DNA from: Amycolatopsis acidiphila
GTDB taxonomy: Bacteria; Actinomycetota; Actinomycetes; Mycobacteriales; Pseudonocardiaceae
Assembly (NCBI RefSeq): GCF_021391495.1
Contig: NZ_CP090063.1
Location: forward strand, 5,456,001 to 5,520,000
Direction of reading: 5' to 3'
Length of the DNA stretch: 64,000 nt
In this document: positions 50,008 to 58,816 of the stretch, in pieces
Numbering within the stretch: the stretch's first letter is position 1
Layout: every line of letters starts with the position of its first letter
Made by a program: the position numbers and the translations under genes
The notes under the pieces: model-generated
The model's database searches: none
Told to the model about the DNA's origin: nothing
What the model saw: only the letters and a program-made list of their open reading frames with translations

Positions 50008-51273
50008 ATGTTTCTCCGCCATCTCGCCGACCGGAATCCGGATCTGGCGTCCGTCGCGTTCGACCTGCATCGGTCCGGAGCCATCCCGCCCAACACCTGG
50101 GTCATCGACCTCGACACGGTCGCGGACAACGCGCGGGTGCTGGGCGAGCGAGCTCGGGAACTCGGACTGTCCACCTACCTGATGACCAAGCAGTTCGGCC
50201 GCAACCCCTACGTGACGGCGGTGGGCCTGGCCCGCGGGCTGGACAGCACGGTCTGCGTGGACATCACCTGTGCTTTGCAGTTGACCCGGTACGGCCTGCC
50301 GATCGGTCATCTCGGCCATCTCAACCAGGTGCCGCGTGTGTTCGTGGACCGGGCCGTCAGCTGGCGTCCACAGGTCATCACCGTCTTCAACGCCGAGCAC
50401 GCGGAGTGGATCAGTGCTGCGGCCGCCCGGCAGGGTGTCACCCAGGACCTGCTGCTGAAGGTCTACAGCGATGGGGACGTCTTCTTCCAGGGCCAGGAGG
50501 GTGGCACGGCCGAGTCCGAGGTACCGGCGGTGGCGAAGCGGATCGCGGCGTTGTCGAATGTCCGGGTCGTCGGCGTCACCGCGTTTCCCTGCGTCCGTTA
50601 CGACCCCGAAGGCACCGGCGCGCCCGAACTGACGCCGAACTTCGACACGGTGGTCCGCTGCGCGAAGGAACTCACCGCGCTCGGCTTCGAGATCAACCAG
50701 GTCAACACACCGGGGAACACCTCGTCGGCCACCATGAAGCTGCTGGCCGACCACGGCGCCACGCACGTCGAGCCCGGCCACGGGCTCACCGGTACGACTC
50801 CCAGTCATGCCGCCGACGCCACACTTCCGGAGCGCCCGGCGTTCGTCTACGTCAGCGAGATCTCCCACCACTTCCGGAACTACGCGTACGCGTTCGGCGG
50901 CGGGTTGTTCCAGGACATCTACCCAGCAGGCTATACGGCGAAAGCGTTGGTCGGGCCGACCTGGGAAGCCGCACGGAACAACACGCTGTCGTACCGGCAC
51001 GACATTCCGCAGATCATCGACTACCACGCCGTGCTCGAGCCCGGCGACCGGTGCGCGGTCGGCGACACCGCGCTGTTCGGCTTCCGCACGCAGATGCAGA
51101 TGACCCGGTCGTACGTGGCACCGGTGAGTGGTATCCGCACCGGCGAGCCGCGGCTGCGCTTCCTGTTCGACAACGCGGCCACCGCGTTGGATCCGGACAC
51201 TGTCCAGCCGGTCGCCGCGGAGCGGGTAGTCGCCGATCTGCGCGTCGTACGCGACCTGTACGGGAACAGCTGA
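50008..51273 (+). CDS. Second YhfX-like PLP enzyme
   Basis: 421 residues from the ATG at 50008. Same fold-type III barrel as the copy at 41053, with TYLMTKQFGRNP and Lys61 in the same position; the two N-termini align closely (NTxVIDLDTVxDN). Either a heteromer partner or an enzyme for a second amino intermediate. It follows the amidohydrolase genes and ends at the permease start. Confidence 0.85.
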   Translation: MFLRHLADRNPDLASVAFDLHRSGAIPPNTWVIDLDTVADNARVLGERARELGLSTYLMTKQFGRNPYVTAVGLARGLDSTVCVDITCALQLTRYGLPIGHLGHLNQVPRVFVDRAVSWRPQVITVFNAEHAEWISAAAARQGVTQDLLLKVYSDGDVFFQGQEGGTAESEVPAVAKRIAALSNVRVVGVTAFPCVRYDPEGTGAPELTPNFDTVVRCAKELTALGFEINQVNTPGNTSSATMKLLADHGATHVEPGHGLTGTTPSHAADATLPERPAFVYVSEISHHFRNYAYAFGGGLFQDIYPAGYTAKALVGPTWEAARNNTLSYRHDIPQIIDYHAVLEPGDRCAVGDTALFGFRTQMQMTRSYVAPVSGIRTGEPRLRFLFDNAATALDPDTVQPVAAERVVADLRVVRDLYGNS

Positions 51274-52808
51274 TGGAGTCGGGTAGAAGGATACGACGCG
51301 CGAAGGGTACGGCCGTGAGTCGCGAAACCCGTTCGGCCACGCCGGTCGAGGGCGAGCTCCCGCAGGGCCGGCTACGTGGCGGCGCGATCGGAGCACTGGG
51401 CGCCGCGGTGGTCTCGATGGCGTTCATGGGCCCGGCCACCAGCGTGGCGTTCAACACCGCGCCCGGCGCGGCGAAGACCGGGTTCGCGCTGCCCGTGGGG
51501 ATTGTGCTCGCCTTGTTGGTCTGCCTCATCACGGCCTCGACGGTCAGCGCGTTCTCCGGCAAACTTCCCTCAGCCGGGTTCGCGTTCACGTTCAACAGCC
51601 ATGCCTACGGCAAGGGAACCGGTTTCGTCTCCGGCTGGCTGCTGGCGCTCGCGTACGGCGCGGTCGGCCCGATGCTGTTCTCAGCCATGGGCAGCTTCGG
51701 CAGCCAGTTCCTGTCCGACCAGTTCCACTGGCGTGTGCCGTGGTGGGTCATCAGCGCCCTCGTGCTGCTGATCATCTGGTTCGTCGGCTCACGCGGCATC
51801 ACCAGTTCGGTCAAGACCGCGCTGATCTTTCTCGTGCTCGAGCTGGGCGTCTTGCTCGCGTTGTTCGGAACCGTCATCGGCCGAGGGGGTGACAGTGGCA
51901 ACAGCCTGGGGCCGTTCGACCCTGCCAACTCGCTGACCGGTACCAGCGGCATCGGCTTCGGCATGCTGTGGGGCGTCCTGATGTTCGTCGGCTTCGAATC
52001 GGCCGGCACACTCGGCGAGGAAACACGCAACCCGCGGCGCAATGTGCCGAGGGCGCTGTTCACTGCGGTGATCACGGTCGGCGTGCTGTACGTCCTGTCC
52101 GGTTACGTGGCGGCGATCGGGTTCGGTGCCGGCCACGCCGACGCCCTCGCCGCCGACACCAGCCCGTGGAGCACGCTGTCCGATCGCTACTGGGGGCGAG
52201 GAGTGGCCTGGCTGTTCACCCTGACGGTACTGAACAGCCAGTTCGCGAACGCGCTGTCCGGCTCGACGGGCGCGGTGCGCATCATCTTCTCGCTGGGCCG
52301 GGAAGGGCTGCTCAGCCGGCGGCTGGGCAGGACGAACGATCGAGACAGCCCGGTGCGCGCCTGGATGACCTACATCGGGCTGTCCGCCGTCGTCACCTTC
52401 GTGGTCGGCTGGCTGATCGGCCCGTTGGGCACCTACAACCTGCTGGGCAGCCTGCTCGGACTCGGCATCGTGGTGCTCTACATCCTGATGAACATTGGCG
52501 TCATCCGGTACTTCTGGCGGCACCACCGCGCCGAGTTCTCCGTCCTGCGGCACGGAGTGCTACCGGCCGCCGGGAGCGTACTCATGCTGCTGCCGATCTA
52601 CGGTCTACTGTGGCCGGTTCCGTCGTGGCCCTACAACCTGGTGCCCTACATCCTGCTGGTGTGGGTGCTGATCGGCATCGGCTATTTCGTCCACGTTCGT
52701 CGCCACAAGCCGGCCGTCGTGGAGGCGATGGGCCGGGTCTGGGAAGCCGACTCCACGCCCCCACCCTCAGAGGCGACCGGTGCTGACCAGGGCCTGTCCT
52801 GCGATTGA
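51273..52808 (+). CDS. APC-superfamily amino acid/amine permease, C-terminus altered by an IS end
   Basis: 511 residues, about 12 hydrophobic helices, starting within the stop of the YhfX-like gene. The N-terminal helix GALGAAVVSMAFMGPATSVAF and the loop GFESAGTLGEETRNPRRNVP are typical of APC permeases; it takes up amino acids or amines by proton or cation coupling. The last residues (QGLSCD and the stop) are encoded by an IS5-like terminal sequence beginning at 52789, so the native tail has been cut off, though all helices seem intact. Confidence 0.9.
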   Translation: MESGRRIRRAKGTAVSRETRSATPVEGELPQGRLRGGAIGALGAAVVSMAFMGPATSVAFNTAPGAAKTGFALPVGIVLALLVCLITASTVSAFSGKLPSAGFAFTFNSHAYGKGTGFVSGWLLALAYGAVGPMLFSAMGSFGSQFLSDQFHWRVPWWVISALVLLIIWFVGSRGITSSVKTALIFLVLELGVLLALFGTVIGRGGDSGNSLGPFDPANSLTGTSGIGFGMLWGVLMFVGFESAGTLGEETRNPRRNVPRALFTAVITVGVLYVLSGYVAAIGFGAGHADALAADTSPWSTLSDRYWGRGVAWLFTLTVLNSQFANALSGSTGAVRIIFSLGREGLLSRRLGRTNDRDSPVRAWMTYIGLSAVVTFVVGWLIGPLGTYNLLGSLLGLGIVVLYILMNIGVIRYFWRHHRAEFSVLRHGVLPAAGSVLMLLPIYGLLWPVPSWPYNLVPYILLVWVLIGIGYFVHVRRHKPAVVEAMGRVWEADSTPPPSEATGADQGLSCD

Positions 52809-52985
52809 TCCAGCTCCTGGTTCGGTTGGAGCTTGGTCATGGGGCTGGAGAGATCTTGGTCCGCGTGGTCAGGCGGCGAAACCTGCCCTCCCGTCTCATT
52901 GTCGGGGTCGATGCCTCGGTTGTTGCCCAGCACCAACGTGGACCGGACCGTCGTTTCGTCGGCGCGGTACAGGCAGACGATCACG
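52789..52985 (+). mobile_element. Internally deleted IS5-type element relic
   Basis: AGGGCCTGTCCTGCGATTGATC at 52789 matches the outer end of the IS at 58867 (AGGGAGTGTCCTGTAATTGAT on the minus strand), and similarity continues to the transposase start. A short plus-strand frame then reads VGVDASVVAQHQ, the counterpart of the transposase segment SVDSSVVRAHQH. The part between is missing, so this is a deleted copy. Its left end interrupts the APC gene. Confidence 0.65.
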
Positions 52986-53470
52986 GGCCGCCTGGGCGGA
53001 GCACCACCGAGCGAGTCAGCGAGCGCGGCCAGTCCGGGTCCGGCCCGGCGGCCTCGGCGCGGCCGACGGCCGGGAACTGGACCCGGACAAGGTCGGCGAT
53101 CGGGTCGAGATCGTCGGCGACCACCACCGCGCCGGTGGCAGCCGCGTCAGCGACGATGCCGGGGGCGGGCTCACCGAACACCCATACGATGCGGCCGGAG
53201 TGCGCGATGGGGATCGGGCCGTGCCGATACTCCAGGTGCGGGTAAGACTCGGTCCACAACTGCGCCGCCTCGCGCATCTTCAGACCCGACTCCAGGGCCA
53301 CCCCGTACACCCAGTCGCTACCCAGGACAGGCGAACTGCCCGGCGTTCTCGACCTCGGCGCCCAAGGCCGGCGGGCCGTCCAGCACCGCAGCAACCTGCT
53401 CGATGACCCCCGTGAGCGGTTCGCTCAGCAGCATCAGCGCTGTGGCCGCGAACAGGGTCTGGACCACCGA
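52981..53470 (-). pseudogene. Frameshifted SIS-domain (AgaS-like) gene remnant
   Basis: Two minus-strand frames join around 53325. The first reads SRSVVQTLFAATALMLLSEP; the second reads GLKMREAAQLWTESYPHLEY. These correspond to consecutive parts of the intact SIS protein at 40072 (SVVQTRFATTALTLLRAH, KLREAAQAWTEAYPALEY). The first about 150 codons are missing. It ends with TRSVVL where the intact copy ends SRSVVLAG. A decayed paralogue. Confidence 0.75.
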
Positions 53471-53617
53471 CCTGGAGCGTCCAGAGGTTTGTCCTGCCGT
53501 TAACCGCGCAGGTGCGAGCTACGGGTGGGCCGCCCGGACGCAGGTGCCGTTGCGTCGTGGTCGGCGAGCCGTGTCTTGTGCCTCGATCTATTGCGACCTT
53601 TCTCGATGAACAATGAC

Positions 53618-53980
53618 TCACAGTCTCAATGTGCGGTCTGCGCGGCTACGCCGCGGATACCCCGCTGGTTCCCTTCGGTAGATGTCGGCCGCGTCGGGCA
53701 CCGTGGACACGCCCAGTTCCTCTGCCACGCTCGACACCGCCCGGGCCGCGACGGACGGCTCATGGCGGCCGTCGGCAGTGAAGCACGGTGCGACATAACG
53801 CTCGTAGTGCCGACGAGCCTGGTTCTCGCTGAGGCTCGGGATCAGCGCATTGATGTACCGGACGGCAGGATCCGGCTCGTCGTGAATGGTGCGCAGGGCA
53901 CGCGACTGCTGGGCGACTCGCGTCTCGTTCCGGGCCTTCCTCAGCCTCAGCCAGCCTGCACCGTCGGTATCAAGATGGTT
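53618..53980 (-). pseudogene. C-terminal fragment, possibly of an NMT1/THI5-like substrate-binding protein
   Basis: About 115 codons of protein-like sequence (TIHDEPDPAVRYINALIPSL, HYERYVAPCFTADGRHEP, EELGVSTVPDAADIY) in a longer frame whose upstream half looks non-coding. The helical pattern with a final ...DAADIY resembles the end of nitrate/taurine/thiamine-precursor binding proteins. The assignment is weak. The region from there to 54255 has nothing else supported. Confidence 0.35.
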
Positions 53981-54255
53981 ACGGCTGCTAACACTCCCAC
54001 TGGCCGATTCGATCTTTATCGCGAGACATCGTCCACACTTCGGTGCTAGCTGGAGCGGAAAACTTCCGAACACCGAGAGCGCAATTTTTGCGCTCGAAGG
54101 TGGTGTTTCCCGTTGTTGAGCACACAGCGCTCCGGTTGCCTTTCCCGAGGCTTCTGCAGCCGCAGGGTTGTCAACGAGACATCGGTATCGACGTGCGAAT
54201 GCCCGTGATCGGGCTCGCCTACGCAATTGAGCTTCCGCCGGAGTGTGCAATCGTC

Positions 54256-55206
54256 ATGGCCGCAGGTTTATACCTCGTTTTCACCGTGCTGGCTGCGATC
54301 ATCGCGGTACTCGTCCCTGCCGTGCGCCGCTGGTTCCGCAGTCGGCGCCGGCCACTGCGCGTGGGCGGCATGATCGCCCTTACCTGGTTCGTCGTCTTCG
54401 TTGTGCTCGCCGTCGCGGGCGGAACCCCGCCAGAGCAAGGCACCAACGCGGCGGCACGTACAGTGCCCAGCACCACCACAGCCGCGGCAGCAGCACCGAC
54501 TTCGACGACGAGCGCGCCGGCGCCCGCTCCGAGCTGCCATGCCGGAAGCAACAACGGGCAGCCGGTGCCCGACCCGACGTGTACGCCGGGCGCGACCGAT
54601 GCCAACGTCACGGCGGACAACATCGATAGCACTATTTGCCTGCCTGGCTGGGCCGACAAGGTTCGGCCACCCGCGTCGTACACCGACCAGCTGAGGGCCC
54701 AGCAGATCGCCGTCTACGACTACGCAGACGCTCAACTGGCTGACTACACCGAAGACCACCTCATTCCGCTCGAGTTGGGCGGCAATCCCACGGACCCCAA
54801 GAACCTGTGGCCCGAACCCGGCAACGCGGCCAACGGCAAAGACGCGGTGGAGACTGCGCTCAGCCGCGCTGTCTGCAGCCGTCAGGTCACGTTGACGGCC
54901 GCCCAGCGCGCCATCGCAGCAGACTGGACTACCGCCGAAACCGTGTTGGGCCTCAACACGCCGACCAGCACCCGGACGACACCGCCTCCCGCCGCCCCCG
55001 CGCCACGACCTGCGCCCACCAAAGCACATGCGCCCTCGCCGGCCCCGGTGCAGCACGACACCCCGGCGCCCGCCGACCCTCTCGCAGGTCGGTACCACGC
55101 CGGCGAGTTCTGCAGTAAAGCGAACCTCGGCGTCACGACCATCGCCACCAACGGGGCGACGATCACCTGCCGGCGCGACGGCAACTACAACCGCTGGGAA
55201 GACTAG
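54256..55206 (+). CDS. Membrane-anchored exported protein with HNH-like DHLIPLELGG domain
   Basis: 316 residues from the ATG at 54256 (the frame is open further up). Two N-terminal hydrophobic helices (LYLVFTVLAAIIAVLVPAV, then ALTWFVVFVVLAVAGG), a Ser/Thr/Pro/Ala linker, then a compact domain with paired cysteines and EDHLIPLELGGNPTDPKNLW, which resembles the metal-finger core of HNH nucleases. A second Pro-rich linker leads to a C-terminal excalibur-like CRRDGNYNRWE tail. Common in actinomycetes and their phages; nuclease activity is possible but unproven. Confidence 0.75.
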   Translation: MAAGLYLVFTVLAAIIAVLVPAVRRWFRSRRRPLRVGGMIALTWFVVFVVLAVAGGTPPEQGTNAAARTVPSTTTAAAAAPTSTTSAPAPAPSCHAGSNNGQPVPDPTCTPGATDANVTADNIDSTICLPGWADKVRPPASYTDQLRAQQIAVYDYADAQLADYTEDHLIPLELGGNPTDPKNLWPEPGNAANGKDAVETALSRAVCSRQVTLTAAQRAIAADWTTAETVLGLNTPTSTRTTPPPAAPAPRPAPTKAHAPSPAPVQHDTPAPADPLAGRYHAGEFCSKANLGVTTIATNGATITCRRDGNYNRWED

Positions 55207-55208
55207 CC

Positions 55209-55400
55209 GTGGCACGACGACGCTCCGACGCTTCCGGCTGCGTCATGGTGTTCGTGTAGATCCTGGCGTTCGAAGTCATCTGCGCCGTTGTCGCCGTGCT
55301 GGCCTGTTACGCGCTCTGCGTCGGGATCGTCGGCGGTGTGGGCAGGCGTCGAGGCGCGCAGGCGCGCCAAGGGCCGCCCCTATGTCGACCCGAAGCGGCG
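55209..55400 (+). pseudogene. Small membrane protein interrupted by an in-frame amber codon
   Basis: From the GTG at 55209, two bases after the previous stop: ARRRSDASGCVMVFV, then TAG, then ILAFEVICAVVAVLACYALC and GIVGGVGRRRG. The TAG falls where a Trp (TGG) would complete a single hydrophobic helix, so one base change explains the break. Native end uncertain. Confidence 0.5.
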
Positions 55401-55425
55401 GTTCCTGGCCGTGTGATCACGCGCC

Positions 55426-55929
55426 GTGTCCCCTGTCGACCCCAAAAGCTGGGTCACCCCAGAACGCCAACCGGCGACCGACCCGCAGCTGCTGCCGGGA
55501 CAGCTCACCGGCTGGCTGCGAGTCGAGGACCTAGGAGTCCGGCGCGTCGACGAACCCGGCCCGTTCGGACAGTTCGTCATCCAGCTGCGACTGTCGAACC
55601 ACGGACCCCGGCCCGTTGACTTCGCGGGCGGAGACGAGGTCGACGTGCAGCTGTGGGACATCAACGGCAACGTCGTTGGCTCCGAGACCACCTGGGACCA
55701 CCCGTGTCTCCTACCGCCGAACTCACACATCGTTACTGCAATCCGGATATGCCTGATCGACAACCACTGTCCTGATCAATGTCGCTCAGAGGCGACCGCA
55801 CCGGAACCGTCCTCCCATGAACCACTTGGAGAGTCCCGTCAGGGCGCCGGCGCGGTGACGAGTAGTCCGGTCGGTGGCATGACGGCGCTGTTGGCCTGTT
55901 CCAGGGCGCTCAGGGGCGCACGCGAATGA
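55426..55929 (+). CDS. Hypothetical soluble beta-sandwich-like protein, possibly truncated
   Basis: 167 residues. The first about 110 are protein-like: GWLRVEDLGVRRVDEPGP, QLRLSNHGPRPVDFAGGDEV, then DVQLWDINGNVVG, an immunoglobulin-like/DUF4352-style strand pattern. The rest (after ICLIDNH) is low-complexity and probably not native. No family assigned with confidence. Confidence 0.5.
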   Translation: MSPVDPKSWVTPERQPATDPQLLPGQLTGWLRVEDLGVRRVDEPGPFGQFVIQLRLSNHGPRPVDFAGGDEVDVQLWDINGNVVGSETTWDHPCLLPPNSHIVTAIRICLIDNHCPDQCRSEATAPEPSSHEPLGESRQGAGAVTSSPVGGMTALLACSRALRGARE

Positions 55930-56827
55930 CGGTCTTGCCCTTGCGCCGCTCGGTCGGGTTAAGCGCAGGGACGGCGTCGTCGAGGGGCGCGACGGTTCCG
56001 ATGTGCGTGCGAAGGCGCCCGTCCCGCACCCGGTCGACGATCTCCATCAGCTGACTCGGAACGGACTCGACGACGAAGTCAATCGCGAGGCCGTCGACAG
56101 GGCGAGTTTCGACAGGACCGACCACCGATACCAGTGTCCCGCCAGGCCGGATGATGCTCGCCGAGCGCCTTTGGATGTCACCGCCGATGACATCGAAGAC
56201 CAGGTCGACCCCGCCGATGTCGTCGAGATCGTCGTGGTCGAGGTCGAGGAACTCGTTCGCGCCGAAGTCGAGCGCCGCCTGGCGGTCCGCTGTCCGCCCG
56301 GTCCCGATGACGTAGGCGCCGAACTCCCGGGCGAGTTGCGTCACCACGGACCCGACCGCGCCGGCGGCGCCGTGGGCGAGGACGCTCCGTCCCGCCTGAA
56401 GCCGACCGTGCTGGAACAGGCCCTGCCATGCGGTCAGCCCGGAGATCGGCAGGCTCGCACCCACCGTGAAGCCGACGTTCCCCGGCAGCGGCGCGAGGTT
56501 GCGTGCCTCCACGGCCGCGTACTCGGCCAGGGTTCCATCGCGGTGCCAGTCGGTGATCCCGAACACCCGCTGTCCCGGCGAGAGTCCCGTCGTGCCGTAG
56601 CCGAGGGAGGAGACCACTCCGGCGAACTCGTGGCCGATGATCGCCTGGACTCGATCGTGACCGGAGCGATCGACCCACGTCGAGGGCCACTCCCACTCTG
56701 CAGGGACGAAGCCCGACGCATGGACTTCAACGACGACGTCGTTGATCGCCGGCGTCGGCTCAGGCCGCTCCGCGAGTGTGATCCCGGCTGCTTCCGCCGC
56801 CTGTTCCGTCGCGACGATTGCCTTCAT
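55910..56827 (-). CDS. Zinc-independent medium-chain alcohol dehydrogenase/quinone oxidoreductase
   Basis: 305 residues of the MDR superfamily. GroES-like N-terminus with IIGHEFAGVVSSLG, cofactor motif AHGAAGAVGSVVTQLAREFG near 150 (A-x-G-A-A-G-x-V-G). The cysteines of zinc ADHs are missing, as in quinone reductases. NADPH-dependent reduction of a quinone or enone. Divergent from a TetR gene with two palindromic sites between them, which probably controls it. Confidence 0.9.
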   Translation of the reverse strand: MKAIVATEQAAEAAGITLAERPEPTPAINDVVVEVHASGFVPAEWEWPSTWVDRSGHDRVQAIIGHEFAGVVSSLGYGTTGLSPGQRVFGITDWHRDGTLAEYAAVEARNLAPLPGNVGFTVGASLPISGLTAWQGLFQHGRLQAGRSVLAHGAAGAVGSVVTQLAREFGAYVIGTGRTADRQAALDFGANEFLDLDHDDLDDIGGVDLVFDVIGGDIQRRSASIIRPGGTLVSVVGPVETRPVDGLAIDFVVESVPSQLMEIVDRVRDGRLRTHIGTVAPLDDAVPALNPTERRKGKTVIRVRP

Positions 56828-56877
56828 CGGTGCCTCCGTATATCTCGTGCCCGCCGGCTCTGTGGGCCGTGATTTTT

Positions 56878-56893
56878 TGGGCCTACTAGCCCA
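56878..56893. promoter_or_regulatory. TetR operator candidate 1 (TGGGCCTACTAGCCCA)
   Basis: Inverted repeat TGGGC...GCCCA in the 130-base divergent region between the oxidoreductase (start 56827) and tetR (start 56958). Confidence 0.6.
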
Positions 56894-56920
56894 CTACCGG
56901 AAGTCAACACCAAACGAATG

Positions 56921-56936
56921 TGGGCTGTCAAGCCCA
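56921..56936. promoter_or_regulatory. TetR operator candidate 2 (TGGGCTGTCAAGCCCA)
   Basis: Six-base arms TGGGCT/AGCCCA; same arms as site 1, centre-to-centre 43 bases, about four helical turns. Two matching palindromes in one divergent promoter strongly suggest the local TetR protein binds here. Confidence 0.65.
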
Positions 56937-56957
56937 ATCTGGGATATCGTGTGAAGT

Positions 56958-57611
56958 ATGGAAGCCACAACGGAAGCTCGGGTGCCGCAGAAGCTCACGG
57001 ACAAGGGACAGGCGACCCGAGCCCGCATCCTCGAGCACGCCGCGGAGCTCATCTACACCAAGGGCGTCCACGCGACGAACAACGAGCAGCTCCGTCGCGC
57101 AGCAGGCATCAGCGGGTCACAGCTCAACCACTACTTCCCGACCAAGGAGAGCCTTGTCCTCGCGGTCATCGAGTGGCAGGCCGAGCGCGTCCTCACGTTC
57201 CATCGCAGTGAGCGGTTCGGCCACTTTGAAAGCCTCGACTCGCTTCGGGAATGGGCGGGCTTCTACGTCGCCTACGAACACTCCTACCAGGAAGGCTGCA
57301 GCCTCGGCTCGCTCGCCGGCGAGATCATCAAGACCGACCTTGACGTTCGCGCGGAACTCACGAGCGCGTTCGAGCAGTGGAGAGACATCTTCCGAGATGG
57401 ACTCGAACGGATGCAGAGGCTGGGCCGCATCAGCGCTGAGGCGGATCCCACCCGACTGGCCTACCTCCTGCTCTCCGCTTTTCAGGGCGGCATGCTCCTC
57501 GCCCAGGTCGCCCGCGACATCGCCCCGCTGAAAGACGCCCTGCAGGCAGCCATCGACTACGTACAGACATTCGCGGTGCTCCCCGCTGTCGGCGTACTCG
57601 AAGATCGGTAG
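56958..57611 (+). CDS. TetR/AcrR-family repressor
   Basis: 217 residues. HTH near 30-65 (NNEQLRRAAGISGSQLNHYF), preceded by RARILEHAAELIYTKGVHAT. The C-terminal domain has the TetR_C pattern EGCSLGSLAGEI near 110 seen in repressors of quinone/aldehyde reductase genes. Probably represses itself and the divergent oxidoreductase through the two TGGGC palindromes. The region downstream to 57920 shows no gene I can support. Confidence 0.9.
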   Translation: MEATTEARVPQKLTDKGQATRARILEHAAELIYTKGVHATNNEQLRRAAGISGSQLNHYFPTKESLVLAVIEWQAERVLTFHRSERFGHFESLDSLREWAGFYVAYEHSYQEGCSLGSLAGEIIKTDLDVRAELTSAFEQWRDIFRDGLERMQRLGRISAEADPTRLAYLLLSAFQGGMLLAQVARDIAPLKDALQAAIDYVQTFAVLPAVGVLEDR

Positions 57612-57920
57612 CCGCCAGCGCGGCCCCCAACCTCTTAATGAGTGCTACGAACCGTCGAGATGTGATGAGCTCGAAGCGGATGCACAGGACGTCGGACATC
57701 CGTCTCGCTTCGCTGCGCGCGCTCTACCTGGACCTGCAACGTCGCTCCGGCCGAAGCCGTCATGGTCGAGGAAGGCCGGTCTGTGCCCCGTGGACCCAGG
57801 TGCGGTCATCGTTCGCGAACACGAGCGTCCCAGCCGAGCGGAGTGCGGTCGGTTCCCACAGAGAAACGCGGTCGAAACTCGCGGACAGAACCATTCGTGT
57901 GGCGTTACCGTCGGCTTGGG

Positions 57921-58816
57921 CTAGCTTCGGGGTTGTCGGACGGCACGGGGTCGAGAGGAACGAGGCGGCTGCCAGTCCAGTAATAGCGCGGCTTGGTAGT
58001 AGGCGGCGCGTTTGGCGTAGCGGGTGGCCAGGCCGCGGAACTGTTTGAGCCTGTTGAAGCAGCGTTCGACCACGTTTCGCCGTTTGTAGGCCTCGGCATC
58101 GAAAGCGGGAGGACGCCCGCCGCGGGAACCTTTCGCCGCGCGGCGGGCGATCTGGTCCTCCCGTTCCGGGCTGGTGAACCGGACTCGCCGATCCCGCATC
58201 GCCTGCCGGGTCGAGGGATGCGAATAGGCCTTGTCCGCGATGACCATCTCGGGCCGACACCGCGGGTGGCCCGGCCCGATCCGGGCCACCTGAACGCCAT
58301 CCAGCAGCGGCAGCAGTTGCGGGTTGTCCCCAGCCTGACCGGCGGTGAGCAGCACCCGCATCGGCAGCCCGCGCCCATCGACCGCAAGATGGATTTTCGT
58401 GCTCAGTCCGCCCCGGGACCGGCCGAGTCCTTCCCCGTCGACCGCGAGCGCCTCGATGGCGGGCGTGCAGCCCCCTTTTTCCGAGCCCCAGCAGCATGCT
58501 GATGTGCTCGCACCACACTGGAGTCGACCGAGATCACCCACTCGACCTCGCCGATCGAGTCGTCCTTGACGATCACCTCGTCCAGGATCTTCTGCCAGGT
58601 CCCATCCGCAGTCCACAACCGCAACCGTTCATGCGCGGTCTTCCAAGGACCGTAACGTTCGGGCAGGTCACGCCACGGCGCCCCGGTGCGCAGCTTCCAC
58701 AGAATCGCGTTGATCACCTGCCGGTGATCCCGCCACCGCCGCCCCCGACCCGACACCGGCAGCAACGGCTCAATTCGCGCCCACGCCCGATCCGTCAACT
58801 CACCCCGACCCACCAT
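57921..58816 (-). pseudogene. IS5-family transposase, two frames joined by a slippery site
   Basis: OrfA (58403-58816) reads VGRGELTDRAWARIEPLLPV, RTGAPWRDLPERYGPWKTAH and VISVDSSVVRAHQH (first Asp of the DDE set). OrfB in the -1 frame (57921 to about 58480) carries GLSTKIHLAVDGRGLPMR, VIADKAYSHP (second Asp) and RRNVVERCFNRLKQFRG (Glu). The frames meet at A5G5 on the minus strand (58471-58480), the usual programmed -1 frameshift site of this group. The C-terminus looks cut short, so activity is doubtful. Confidence 0.82.

Noticed and set aside
55766..55790. Another IS5-like tip (ACTGTCCTGATCAATG)
   Set aside because: Only about ten bases resemble the tip and no further homology follows.
52768..55803. 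A 14-base identity (CTCAGAGGCGACCG) at about 52768 and 55789
   Set aside because: Expected by chance several times in a window of this size and GC content; no flanking similarity.
57612..57920. A minus-strand extension (RVSLWEPTALRSAGTLVFAN) beside the IS5-type element
   Set aside because: Protein-like over about 35 codons but no start, stop context or recognisable family; too short to support.
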